NCBI GenBank assembly: GCA_009192285.1
Contig: WBVU01000003.1
Location: 4,309,973 to 4,373,972, forward strand
Source of the DNA: Morchella semilibera
Taxonomy: Eukaryota; Ascomycota; Pezizomycetes; Pezizales; Morchellaceae
Direction of reading: 5' to 3'
Length of the DNA: 64,000 nt
Part shown: positions 43,243 through 56,184 of the stretch, piece by piece
How positions within the stretch are numbered: position 1 is the first letter of the stretch
How the letters are laid out: the number at the start of each line of letters is the position of its first letter
Notes under the pieces: model-generated
What the model was told of the DNA's origin: nothing
Database searches by the model: none
What the model saw: the letters and a program-made list of their open reading frames with translations, nothing else
Program-made: the position numbers and the translations under genes

Positions 43243-45225
43243 CTAAAAGACGCCCAAGCCCGCCATAACCCTCACCCTCTCTGCCTCCCCCTGCAACACC
43301 TCTCTCATCCCCCTCAGATACGCCTCCTCGATATCCCCCTCGTCTCCCCCCTCCTTCACCTCCTCGGGCTCGTCAGCCCCATAGGTGCCAAGGACACCTA
43401 TCCGGTCCCCAGCCCACACAATCAGCTCCTCGCCGCCCTGTTTGGTGACAATAACCTTGCGCACGACCTCTCCGCTTCCCCCGCTGCCAGCCCTGGGGCC
43501 GCCGCCGGTGGCTGTCGTGGCAGCATCTCCAGTGCCCCATAAGCCTTCCCTTTTCTTGCGCCAGTCAGGCGCTTTGATGACGTATGCGCGTGCTAGCTTC
43601 CGGCCGTCGCGCTCAAACCACTTGATGGTACCGTCCGCGTCGCCAGTTACGATGCGTGCGCCGTGTGAGGCCAGGGTCATCACCTTGGACCGCGAGGCGG
43701 TCTGGCGGTTCTTGATTGCGTCCGTGGCGGCCGCCGCCGGGGAAGGCGCGCCGGGGAATGAGGATGGCGCAGAGGTGAGGGGGTAGACCTCGAGTGTTCC
43801 GCGCCCGTTGTATTCGCCGCCTGCAAGAAGGGTTGTCTGTCCATGGCCACCGATGGTCTCCTCGGCCTCGGCCTCTAGCCCCGTCGGGGGGAAGATGGGG
43901 GAGTGGTAGTATGGGATGCTGGCGAGAGCGCAGAGTCGGCCGCCGGAGTGGATGGTGCCGCGTAGTTTGGGCCACATGCGGCGGGAGTAGCAGAGGATGT
44001 TGGAGAAGCGGCCTGCAACATAGATTTCGCTGTCTCCACTGCCAGTGCCGGTTCTGGGGTCGCTGTGGATAATACTTAGCGGGCCTGGTTGGAAAAGGGT
44101 GGCGTGCAGATGGTAGTTCTTGCGGAACGGGTGGGAGGTGAAGGGGCGTGGGTTGATATGTACGGGTTGCACGCGTTCGTCATCTGTACCACCTGTACTG
44201 AATGTAACGGTGGAGGCGGGGACGGCAACCCGCGGGTCGTGGAGATGGAGGGTTAATGTGGTCCCAACTGTGAGGGGATGGGGATGTGACGTTTGTGAGA
44301 GCGTTGTGATCGAGAATGGGAAGCGATGAGTAGAGACCTTTTGGAGTGTGTTCAGGTCCTGAGCGCTGTTAGTGTGACATGCTGTCAAGAAAGAGTTTTT
44401 TGAATACCCACTATTTCAATCAAACCCTCCTCTCCTGCAACCCATACCTTCCTGTTCACATCATCCAAACTCACGCCATCTACAATTTCCGCTTCTCTTG
44501 CCTTTCTTCTCCCTTGCCATCTTTCGTCACCTTGGTCACTGAATACCAGTCCCGGCCTGGATCTTGCGACAACCTTCCTTCCCTTCCCAGAGGCGGTGTC
44601 CCTCAACGACCATATGCAGATGCTTCCGTCTGATAGACTAGAAAGTACCATATCATTCCCATTTCCACCACCGATAGATGAGAATACACCGACCCCCTTA
44701 ACCTCATCCTGCAGCCCCACCGCTTCATCCGACGGGTCCTCGCCCGCGCAGAACCACCGCATCTTCAGCGGGGCATGGCGGAACTTGTACTCGTTATACC
44801 AATCGATCTTATCAGCATCCCTTATCCCAGGGATGGGCCAAGACGTCGCGGTTGTCGGGACCGGGCTCCGCGGCGTTGTGCTATTATTATTATCCCTGGG
44901 CGGGCTCGGGGGCGGCGTATGGACAAAGGCAGGATGGGCGTCAGCCGCCTCCTGGTAAGCACAGAGCGACCGCCACAGAGCAGGATCCTGCCGGGTGAAG
45001 CCGCGGAGACGGCGGCATGTAGAGTGGAGAGGGATCGCGGATCGGGGAGGGAGATCTAGACGACGTTTTTTTTTCTTCTATCAGCAACGGAGAGGGGGAA
45101 TTGAGGGGTTGGGAGCTCTAACAAGAAACGATCTGGACAATGAGCTCGTCGGGGAGCTCGAGGAAATGGCGTCGCCCTCCGTTCAAAATCGATCCTAGCG
45201 GGGTTTGAGCTTGGGGTTGATTCAT
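43243..45225 (-). CDS. F-box protein with WD40-like propeller
   Basis: Three exons: 45123-45225, 44412-45055 and 43243-44358, giving 620 residues. The start ATG at 45225 begins MNQPQAQTPLGSILNG; splicing intron 1 (45056-45122) completes an F-box: FLELPDELIVQIVSYLPP, then HSTCRRLRGFTRQDPALWRSLC. The middle and C-terminal parts carry WD-like strands, such as LSSLSDGSICIWSLRD, VYVAG-type IEVDL..., EIYVAGRFSNILCYSRR, LLAGGEYNGRGTLEVYPL and ARIVTGDADGTIKWFERDG. Likely an SCF substrate adaptor using a beta-propeller. The linker around DPSDEAVG and the C-terminus (ADEPEEVKEGGDEGDIEEA) are acidic. Introns have ACTAAC or equivalent branch points. Target unknown. Confidence 0.82.
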
Positions 45226-46847
45226 GGTTGATTTTCTGCTCGATCGCGGGATGAAAATCTAGGACTAGTGTTAAAAATCCTTTCAGCTTGTGGTTTTCAA
45301 ATCACGTCAATTGACGAAGTAGCTGCCGCGGAACCATGAGATTTGGGGGGGGAGTTGGGGGGGGGAGAAGAAGGTTGGAAATTAAAATTTCCCCCAACGA
45401 TCGGGAATGGCGCGACGGGAAACTAACTGGATGGTAGTGGTTTCAAATACTCTGTATGGGTGAAATAATCAGAATTCTTACCAATCCGACCAGCTGTGGA
45501 TCGCCATTTTTAGAGGCTGATTGATATGATAAGCACGGGATCAATGTTGCCGAGACAAGCGGATGCAAGCACGGGTAGCCCCGCCACATACCGGGAACAA
45601 GCCGCGTGGCGCATAACGGTAGCATGCAATAGCTAACACATGTACTTACATACATGTATGTACATGTACACAGCTTCTGCTTTCACCACCTTTTATAGGT
45701 CAGTGGTATCTTATATATAGTCTGTTGGAGTTTTCTTTATCTCTCCTATCAATGTGGGCAACATCGTCAGGGAATGTAGAAGCTACTTAACTCGATGTGG
45801 TTAGTGTTATGTTCTTTTACTGCTTGTATTCTTTAATTTTTACTGTTATATATAATTATGCCTCTGTGTCTGGTGGGGGGTAATAGTAATATTAGATTAT
45901 CCCTGCGCTTCCAATTAAAACTCTATCTGTTGCATCATGTCCGTCCCTTTATTCCATATGCGCGTTACTGATAGCACTAACGATGAGAGAAATCATTGGG
46001 TCTCACCTCGATTGTCCTTCGCCCCATGCGAGGACCGCCAACCTGATATATATAAATCCATGTCCAGCTTGAGATCATGATTTCTATATAGCCATAATGC
46101 AAGGGTTTTCCCCCCCTCTTTTTTGAACCAGAGTCACACGACCAGAGGCATGGAGTCTTTGACGAGACTACAGTACCGGAAATGGGCAGAAATTGGCTAC
46201 CGTATTCTAGTCATTACGCTAGTGATTCTGTAAGAATACGGCATTGATGCGGTATCGATATGGTATTCTACTTACGGTGCTGGTTTAAATCGGTATCCCT
46301 GACTGAATACCGTAGCCCCACGGTTACATTTTTACCCCCATTTCCGAGACTGTAGTCTATTGTCTCGACTCTATTCATGAGATACAAGAAGAGAAACGAC
46401 TCGCCCGAGTCTCTTCTCGGCTCGTCTCATCTCGTGCCACCAGTAACTAAAGCAGTATTTAATGAGTTCTATCTGCTCTAGACATAATTGGAGGAATTAC
46501 ATGGGTACAGGTATGTGCGTATCACCTCCGAGTCCGTGTACTGTTCACGTGTTTAGAACTAGGAATATATACGTATCCCTATAGTGACTATAAAAATTAG
46601 GAACGAACCTACATGTGTGTACTACCTGACTATATCCACAACTACATGTACATGTAGTGCTTGCCTGTATAGGTGTGCTAAATGTTATATATATACGTGT
46701 ATCTTCACCCTGCATACATGTACCTTTCTCTCTTAAGCCACATCCACACACCAACACACGAATGTATACTACTTGCTGAGCCATTACCAGCTCTTCCACT
46801 CCACTCAACTCCTCAGTCTTATCGTGCTAGCTTGATGCTGCACTGAT
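45226..46847. other. Intergenic with a MITE-like foldback
   Basis: Divergent promoters of the F-box/WD and MFS genes. G-runs near 45344-45365, several TACATGTA motifs (45640-45670, 46640-46660, 46718) and the foldback at 46153-46371. No other gene seen. Confidence 0.55.
46153..46371. mobile_element. MITE-like foldback element
   Basis: About 219 bp with nested inverted arms: GAGTC 46153 / GACTC 46371; GACTACAGT 46166-46174 with ACTGTAGTC 46349-46357; GGAAATGGG 46178-46186 with CCCATTTCC 46337-46345; GGCTACCGTATTC 46195-46207 with GAATACCGTAGCC 46305-46317 (one mismatch). An inner hairpin CCGTATTCT 46200-46208 / AGAATACGG 46233-46241 is also present. No coding capacity. No clear target-site duplication found by eye. 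Confidence 0.6.
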
Positions 46848-49800
46848 ATGGACCTGCGGCCTGCTACCGCTCATCCCGTTCCAGTGGATGTAGTGGCTGG
46901 AGCTTCTCGAGTAAAGGGCGTATGTTTCAACTTTCTACTCACCATATCCTCTCACTAATATCATATAATTTCTAGATACCATGCGCACAGAAAGATAGGC
47001 TCATCTTGGATAAGCAGTGTCACACCCCTGACTCGATCGAAGAAGCTGCTGCTAGTCTTTTCACACGGGTCCGAGCACTTATCAATGAATCTCACCCAGC
47101 TGATTGCGGAACTCCAGTCTCAGATGTGTCTGCTCAGAAGCTTTGCTACTCTACATCTTCTTACGACGCAGATACCAGCTCCCCCGAAAATAACGATAAA
47201 CCAACGAGCAAGTCTGAAGGTGAAACAAGTAACTTCTATCATCTAAGTTCACCCTCCGTGGCTTCGTCGAGTGGAGAGCAAATTCGCATACAAACTGTCC
47301 CAAAGCACTCTGTTACGGGCTCAATCGTCAGGAACGATTCTCCTATGCCTGCACACTACTTACATTCATCTAATCCAGCAAATATTCACAAAAAGACAGC
47401 AGGAGACAGGTCCCCAAAGCTTATGCTTAGCCCATTTCTACCGTCAGAGCCAGTTGATAAAACTGAGAAGCAGATATTTGACCATCACTCCCAATCTTCT
47501 ACTTCGAGTTCTGATGTGGACGGTGAAGTTACAGACGGTGGAATTGACCCGGAAAGGGTTCGAGAACAGGTGCTTTTGCGTCGACCTTTTGAGCCAATTC
47601 CAATAGTCGATCCAATCCACAGTGTGATATACGACAGTTCTTCAAGCTCAAGGAACTCCCAACCCCAGACCCCAGACCTACTTGGAAAACCCCTCTTACT
47701 TCATAAGAAACCCCAAAAGCCCCCGTTAACGCCCGCAAACACAGTGGCTACGCCAGAGCCATTAATTAGTGTGGTTCCTGCAACACCATTGGTGATATCA
47801 TCTCCAAATAGTACGCACACGACACATAACAAAGCCAACATGAATAAAGGTGCCTATGCCACAAGCACGGTCATTGCACATACGGGGGCGTCGACTCCAG
47901 AGGAGTCAGTTGTTCAAAAGAGCTGTGCCATTGTGGGTATCTCGACAGTGGAAAAGGGTACGATGACTGACCCTGAGTGGGGTGAGAAGCTCGAAAATAG
48001 CCAGACGCAGTATCCTCCGTTGGAGACCTTATCGCGAATGAAATTTTCCAGGAAAATGACCGCTTTTCTTCCTATAGATGGTGATAGTGGCTCAGAAAGA
48101 CTAGCCAGAAATGAAGTTGTGAGATATTACACCAAAGAGCAGGCAGATGAAATCTCAACCTATTCAGACTCTGGTACAAACACGTCATCCCAAAAATATA
48201 TTCCCAGATCTTTATACGAGGAATATGTTTTATCTGAGCCCCACCCTAATAAGTTACAAGGACACAGTGAGAAACCAATTTCTCGTTTTCGGCACCGCTC
48301 CACCTCGGGAGGGCGAAAAAGGAGTTCCGCAGAGCAGACCCCTCTTCCAATGTCCACTGGCTCCTTTACTAGGATAATCATTGATCTAGAAGATATGTTG
48401 AACCAAGCCTTGGAATTGGCTGGCAGGGCCGTGACAGATTCGCATACAGCGCTTGAGCAAAGAGATGCTAGCATCCGTAGCATACGTAGTTTGCGTGAGA
48501 GCGTTCTGAGTGAAACTAATAGTATGAAGGGTAACGCAGAATCCCTCAAGGCCTCTAATGATGAAAGGGATATAGGAGGGGTTAGGAAGGGAGAAAGTCG
48601 ATCTACAGCCACTCGGACACGCCATAGGTTAAATGGGCATAACACACAGGAAGTCTCGGGGATTATTAGAAACAGCAACTCGAGGGGCGGAAGCGGGAAT
48701 GCACAGAGATTGGGGAGAACAGTGTCGGCAGAAAATGCCATAATCACGAAAGGATCACAGCAGGACAAAAGGGAAAGCCACGAGGGGCGGTCCAGAATAC
48801 CTATACCCAGTGGGAACTTGACCATAAGCAGTGCCCGAAGCGCAAAATCGCAGCTGAAGCCTGGGTTGGATAAGGATGAGCGATTGCTAGTCAGAGACTT
48901 AAATATTTCAGCTCATCAGGCTCAGCTCAATGATATTTACAGCGGAATATTTCCAGCAACCATAAAGTATGAGCCAGGTTGGGATTGGAGCCTTGGGAGA
49001 AAACGGTTTTGTGCCGGGGTTTCTTGTGCAATTGTTGTGTTGATTGGTTTTATAGTCGGCTGCTATGACGGAGAAGATGAGGTGATTAAGGAACATTTAA
49101 GAGCCACCACCACTGTTACCTCTTTGGGTAACATTCTTTTTATCATCGGTGTTGCAATACCAAGCCTGTTATTTTGGCCGTTATCACTTCTGCATGGCAG
49201 GAAACCGTATTTACTCCTCTCCATAGCGTTGACAATACCCTTGCAGATCCCACAAGCACTCTCTTTGCCCCCTCATACGGTCCAAACTCCAGAGCGTTCC
49301 ATGGTACCGTTCACTATCTGTATTTTGGTTTTCCGAGCGATATCTGGGTTTGTGCTAGGTTTTGCGAGCATGAACGCACTCGCAACACTTATTGACCTCT
49401 TTGGTCCAGACACTGGCGCCTGTTGCCGAGGAGGTGTAGTATTCAATAGCCAAATCCCCGTTGAGGGACAAGATCAGTTTTCTTTAGTACCAGGAGGTGA
49501 GGCTGGTGCCCGTACGGGGGTTTGGTTAGGGGTTTGGGCTTGGCTTTTCTTTGCTTTTGGGGGAGTTGGACTTTTTGCAGGTCAATTAGTTATTTCAAAA
49601 TCCGCACCAGCTTGGGGGCCCTGGATTGTGGCTGCTATAGCCACTGTTCTACTTTTTCTCATTTGGCTGGTACCAGAAGTTAGACCACCATGGAAGAGTC
49701 GGAAGGAAATTTCTCGAAAGAGAACCGGTTGGAAGGGCAAGAATGAACTGCAGCGAGTGGATCGTGGAGAAATAAAAATGGTTGTCTTTGGAAACTCACC

Positions 49801-50873
49801 TTATTGGTGGTGGGAGGAGGTTTGGGCGGGTATTGTCTTGAGCTTCAGAATGATTAATCAACTAGGCTTTTTCGTGATGACCATCTACGTTGGGTGGGTT
49901 GCGGGAGAAATGGCAATGGTTTTCAACGTTAGTTTCTCCTTAGTGAACTATGTGAGCTATGCTAATGGGATATATTCTACCTTAGGTTTTAGCGGTGTTG
50001 ATCTCAAATCATTATAAATTCTCCCTGATCGATACCGGACTTGCCGTACTCGCATTATCTGCTGGTGCCCTTCTATCCTCTCCTGTCCAACTTTCCAGCT
50101 TCTATATGCGAAACTTTCGTCATCGTGTCCATCATCGTGCAAACTCAACTCAGCATCATTACCATGAAGGGCAGCACCCCTACCGTACTGTCTTTTTAAT
50201 CGGTATCCTGCTACTGCCTATCTCTAGTTTGGCATTTACGATATCGGCTACTGGTCCTCCGACGCATTTCTTTATTCCCGTGTTTTTTGCCAGTCTAATC
50301 ATATTTGCTGGAACTCTTGTTATTGCGGAGTGTCACTTAATAATCATGGATAACTTTGATATTTCAAACCTTCCCGAGGCACTTCTCTCCAGCGGTTCCG
50401 GCTCGACTTCACGCGGTGGCAGTAAAGGGGGACGTCCACATGGCACACAGAGACCGACCAGCCTTGTGGATCCCAACGGCGACTTTACCACATGTCACCC
50501 AGCCATCACATCTGCGTTCGGAATCCTGCAGTTTGTATCACTCATAGCCATAGCTGGGGCGGTAGGATGGAGCAGATGGATCGACGAAGGGATTGGAATC
50601 AAAAATGGCCTTGGCATTTACACAGGCATAAGCTTTCTTGTGACTATTGCACTCGTGTCAGTCATATGGAGATGGAAAGAGGTAAGAATACTAGAGGTCT
50701 TTACCGAGACACATTCAGAGGATGGGGTAGAGCAAGCCACAGCTGCATTCATGGAAGAGATACGCCTGTGTAAAGTTTCGATTTTCCAAAGGGGACGGTT
50801 CACAAGGTGGAGTGAGGTCAACGGGATGATCTATAGAGTGGACGAAGAAGAGGATGCCTGGCGTGTAAGATGA
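46848..50873 (+). CDS. MFS-like transporter with ~690-residue N-terminal extension
   Basis: Three exons: 46848-46919, 46976-49927 and 49986-50873, giving 1303 residues. Start ATG 46848 (MDLRPATAHPVPVDVV). Residues 1 to ~690 are hydrophilic, rich in Ser, Thr, Pro and charged residues, probably disordered. They include one helical stretch, FTRIIIDLEDMLNQALELAG (~residues 485-505). From ~700 (KRFCAGVSCAIVVLIGFIVG) about 12 membrane segments follow with MFS-like features: LLFWPLSLLHGRKPYLLLSI, FRAISGFVLGFASMNALATL, WLGVWAWLFFAFGGVGLFAG, and across intron 2 KFSLIDTGLAVLALSAGALL. A charged central loop (RPPWKSRKEISRKR) separates the two halves. Substrate unknown; the second-half motif resembles fungal polyamine/drug MFS proteins. 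The extension, if confirmed, suggests regulation by phosphorylation or partner binding. Confidence 0.85.
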
Positions 50874-53800
50874 AGGGTGGTGGGATTAATGATTTTTCTA
50901 CAAGAGGCTTGACACTAGCGCGCTGGATCGTGCTAGCCTGAATTATGATGTATCCAGCGTAACCGTTAGCGGACCTGGTAGCCTCTATAGAAACCTTTTC
51001 ACTTGCTACCTCAAGTGCCCTAGCTTGATTTTCTATACACAGTGGTCTCTTGAACAAGCTGCCTCATATGTGGTCATGATGAATCACTCGCTGTGGCTGT
51101 GCAAGCGAATGATTGAGCGAATGATTGAGCCACAGCGGTAAATAGTCCCGAGTAACTAGTTGTAAAATTTGATTGACAGCCACTGCCTAGAAACCTCAAC
51201 TCGCAATGAAACACCGCCATGCTTTCCTCCAGACATCAGGCCTATGATAACCAAGCTCTAGTATCAAATGCACGGTCCGAGGTAAGAAAAGGTTACCCTA
51301 ACAGAGACACCCTGGGTATTTAGGGTTAGCTAGCGTCGATGGGTTCTAGGTGTTAGTTGATCACCTAAACACCTCTCGACGAACCCTATGCTTTGCTTCC
51401 TTCTGGTATATCTTTCGCAGTGGTAGGCATTGGCTGTCGCCCTAGTACTAAGCAAAGGGCAATTAGTTAGAATGTCGAGAAATAGGGAACTAACAGAACG
51501 CTAGATAAAGAGACATACCAAAGCTCTACCGATATCTAGGGCACAAAATACCACCGGTGTTATTTTCTGGCCGGTGTCTACATGTATACACCTGATTAGC
51601 CCAACCTTCCCTCCTCCGGCTTATGAATTGGACCATAACAGCCATGCAGCGGAGAAATCATCGTACGATGCCTCTAATTCCAGGCCATGGTACATACCAG
51701 GCGTCTTGTGAATGAAGGGGGGAATTGTGGACCATATTGCCATGGGTTTCGGTTGACTGGTTGGGCGCATGCAGACACTTATAACCACGGTTTAGGGCGT
51801 GGGTTTTGTTGGCTACACTACCGGTGGTGCGGCCCCCACATTGGAGAGGTGGCCAGACAGAGTAATAAAAATAGAGGAATGGGATGCAGCAAGAACCGGC
51901 CACCGCAGTTTCGCCTACATTATGGCAGACTAATCATCTCTTCATTGGATACAGCGGCTTGGCTCACCGAATTCAAGGTGCGGTATCTCACAGGATGCAC
52001 CTCTCTAGCTGCGGCATGAACTCTGGAAGGCCCACAAGCATCCGAAGCACGGGATCGTAATGGACCCGGGCTACATACATACGTACATGTAGTATCCGGC
52101 ACCACCACCAACCCCTCGGCCCGCGAGTAAGCCATATTGACACGTCAACATACCTACCCGTCAACACAATTCTCAACAACCATCGCGAAAATCACGCAAC
52201 GCACAACGGCAGGATATAAAAAAAAAGACCGATCCATAAATTAGTTGCAGCTCACATGAGGCCTCTGCCGCATGCAATGAGTGACAACAATTACAACACG
52301 AGACCTCTCTCCACCCGGCCAGGCCGAGTGACAGTTCATGATTCGTTAGATCCTGAGGTCATATCACCCCACATCAAGGTTATGAGACATTCTTGGTACC
52401 GTGAAAAGAGGGGCCTAGTAGCGCGGGAATAACCCCAGAAGGTGTGACGTCTTCCAGGTGGTTCTATTCTACATCGAAAGCTCAGGCCACGCCCCGCCAA
52501 ATAGCTCCATATGCAATCCCGATTTCAAGGAAGACTGGTAAAGAACCATCTGAGGCATATTCATGTTTAACCAGTCCATTAGCTAACACTATATGTACCC
52601 ATAGCTATTCGTTCTAGCGAGTTATTCGCCAAAGAAGCCGTACTAAAGGTAATTTTATTTTTAAGGATTGAGACAAAGTATGAGTCTAGAGAGATGACAT
52701 TATCTGCACTAGAATCCTTTATTTAATTTTTTTTTTTTGGGGGGGGGCCTATGGAGACAGATCTAGATGCAAAAACACCGAGTTATTAATAGAGCCGGGT
52801 CCCGCCTAACCACCCACCGGCTTTAAGATTTTTTTGCGGTTGGTACAGACAGGCACATCCGTGACTATTCGCGGAACACCGGTGGTGGTCCCCTGGCCCC
52901 GATGCCGATTTCGAGTGATTGACTATGATTCACCCCATAAAGACGTCATATTGTCCTATATTGGCTCTAGGGGGAATTGTTAGGGCGATTTTCGGGGATG
53001 ACCCTGAAAATCCCTTATGGGAGGGACCCTGTAGTGCCTTAAAGGGCGCCTTCTAGAAAATCCTTCTCTACATAGAAAACTCAGCCACCACATCGCCGAT
53101 ATCACCGCCCCCCAGCTTGTAATCGAAGATCACGTGAGTGGACGATAGGCCTTCCCTACAGCCTTGAAAGGCATGATAGTGCGCAGCTTCAACATTGAGC
53201 CCCCATAAGCCACAGGGGCTGAGAATGAAGCCCAGTATGACGGGTGGAATTGCGAATGACGAATCGCGAGCTGCGAAAACCGGCTTTTCTCCCTTCAAGA
53301 GAAGCGAAAACCTAAAAAAACCCTCACACCACATGAGCGAGATGATGGAAAAGATGGAACGTCGCACAAAAAAGAAAAACCCATGCCCCATCGCAGATCC
53401 TCCTATGCGTGGGGGGGTTGTGGTAACCGGTGTGGCATGTTGAACCCCAGATGCTCTATGCCACCACCCTAAGCGGAAAGGGTCGAAAACGAACCAAGCC
53501 GTCTCTACATAAAAAAAAAGGCTTGGTTTTCTAATGTTTGATAGACGCTGCAAGTTCTACTCTCCGGAACTGTGACCCCCAGTGTCACGCATCGACTAAC
53601 TCGCTGCCTTTGCATACGCGAGGGAACAATTTACGGTCTCAAGTACCGTAGAGTGCCTAGCTTAGATAAAGTGCCCATATCCCAGTGCGCTGGATGGGCT
53701 CTTTTCTACCCTAGACCGAACTAGAAGGTTTCCCCGGGAACTCACATTGAAGTTTTGAAAAGGTGTATCACTCACTTTAGAGTACCCATGCCTCTTGGTA

Positions 53801-56184
53801 TTCTACTTAAATCCCCCCGCCGCAGATGATGCAAATTAACATGCACAATAATATCCAGATGCATACATTTTTACCGTTCATGACGACTTCATCTCGGGTA
53901 TGAAGGGCGTGCATAACTACCGGGTAGGTACTAGTCTTAATTCACCCTGACTCCTGCTTCCCTTGACCTGGACGCACTCTCAGGGTGATGTAGGTACTTA
54001 TTTACCGTCGTAAATAAGCAATCAAACCCACAGAAATAAATGGGTAAAATAGCCCACCTACTCTACACTGGGCACTGGCTCGGGACGGGTCTCACCGTTT
54101 CTTGGTCAATCGCCGTTAGCTATCATCACGGAGCCCCGTACGGTACAAGCGTGGAAAATACCGGCATCCAACTAACTTCATAAAGTATTCTACGGCCCGA
54201 GTACATGCTGTCGAGGGAAAGTACTCTTGGGACGGATCATAATTCCATTGGTTCGGAACGTCAAAAAAGAAATTCATGCTTCTCCAGGTCAAAGAGCTTA
54301 AAGGGAGGTAGGGGGCAGGGCGACAAAAGGCCCGTGAACAAACGAAAGAACGCCCCCCTTCTTGTTGTTCTAGAAATATTGCCTACTTGTCCCCAGACTT
54401 ATTCTTCTTGTCGGGTCCTATGATAAGATAGGCAGAGTGGGTAGGGTGTGTGCTCCTGCTTTTTTGTTTTTTTTAATTTCCGGTAGGAATACCTACCGGG
54501 TGGGGGGGGAGGGGGTCGAACTTTCAACGGTTCTTGAAACGATACCAGGTGTGTTTTTGGGGACCTGTAATTTGCTAGCCAGGGCCAGGGATATACCGTC
54601 ATTGGGTATTGAAATCCATGGTAGAGTGCGTCTGTAGGGGGGAGGCATCAGCACTCAGGAACAGAGGCAACGCATTCCAATGAAGCAATTTGGGTATACA
54701 CGTTGGGATGAAATGCCACTGGGAATTTATCGTCATCACCGTCATCATCATCACAGTAAAAGAAGGAGAATTTTTATGGTTTCTGTTGGCTGGCGCGCGA
54801 CACCGACTGTATGGCTCTGTTCAATTCGAAACACATATTTCAACCCAGAAAGGCAGGCTTCGAGAAAAGCTGACACGTTCGCCGCTGGCTGGGGAGGGGG
54901 GGGCGAAAAATAGGGGAAGAGGAGGGGTGGGGGCACAAACTAACCCATATTTGGTCCGACAGGCGATAAGGATAAGATGAGGGAGGGGAGAGGTGCCAAC
55001 GAACTGGGAACCTGAATCGATTTCGATTCGAGGCGTGTTCATCTCAGAATGTTTTACCAACAGGGTTGGGTTTGTTCGCCTTACGTTGGCTGAGGGAAGC
55101 TGCATTTGAAAAAGGGGGGGTGGGTGTAATCAACAAATCAAAAGTATTGACTGAATGACTGACTGACCCCAGCCTGCGTAGTATTATCTTATCTTACCAT
55201 CCAGTTCAGTTCAGGTGAGTGAATTCTATGGTAGAACCCCCCCCCTCCAACCTTGTGCCTCTCCCGCTGGTTGTCACCGTCGTGTCCATGTGCTGACATG
55301 TCTGCAGCCGTATGCCAGATGGACCCTTGCAGGGCTGCCACACACAACCACACACACACCACCACACACACACCACCACACACACACTACCTCCAATGGA
55401 AACCTAACAACGCACTTTTAACAGCCCTGGGTGAGTGAGTAATTGCCACCACTCCCTTCCCCCCACCCTCGTGGCGCAGGCCGGTGTTACGCTCCCAATG
55501 GGGGAAATGGCCCATTCGCCCTGCACGGACTACCAAGCCTGTTCCTAACGCGGTTGCAGAAGGGGGATTCTGATTTCTCTGCTCAGAGTCGGTACAAAGG
55601 TGGTTTCTCTCTCCCAGGCAGCAGTGAAAAAAAGAAGCACAGGCACAGGCGCTGACTCGCACTGTGCTCGAAAGGGTAAGTAGGGCAGGGTTGAGGGGAG
55701 TAGTTAGGAACCTAGGACCTAGTATGTGGAGTAGTAGGGTAAGTGGAGGAGAGTGGACTCAGTAACACTTTGCAGGATGTGTGTGTGTGTGTTCGGAGAG
55801 AAGAATCGAAGTTGTGGGTGTGGTGTGAGAAAAAAAAAAAAAAACTGGGAAGGCTTAATGGGTCGGAGCGCAGCATCTTCAGGTACTTAAGGTTACGCAT
55901 CCCCCGCCCTGCTGCCGCCGCCTCGCGAATCTACAAAAAAGCTCAACTGCCCTTCGGACTTATTTTTGGGTACAATATCAACAAGGTTATACATAACACA
56001 AGACACACTTATCACCGAACGGTTCGGACATATATCAACCTCCTCAGCCTTGTTCAGCTTATATAAAAAACGGTATATATCAAAATAAACAAAACGAACT
56101 AGACGGAACAAAATAAGGATAAGGAGAGACAAAATTAAAGAAACATACCTAGATAACAGTCTTATCTCTACAACAATTTTAACA
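50874..56184. other. Gene-poor region, 5.3 kb
   Basis: No gene I can support. A 14-base direct repeat (GAATGATTGAGC-type) lies at 51107-51132. The block 52430-53560 has TE-remnant character: related phrases such as TACAT(A/C)GAAA(A/G)CTCAG at about 52475 and 53070 and an A9 run at 53511. An antisense open frame at 53068-53553 shows no domain. Around 55336-55390 is a (CA)n/(CAC)n run. CACATGTA-type palindromes are sparse here except near 51570 and 52085. Confidence 0.5.
55336..55392. repeat. (CA)n / CCACCA compound microsatellite
   Basis: ACACACA runs interrupted by CACC units in a roughly 18-base higher-order pattern. Confidence 0.85.

Noticed and set aside
53068-53553. Minus-strand open frame of 161 codons
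   Set aside because: Phe/Gly-rich, no domain, poly-A tract inside; more likely part of a repeat remnant.
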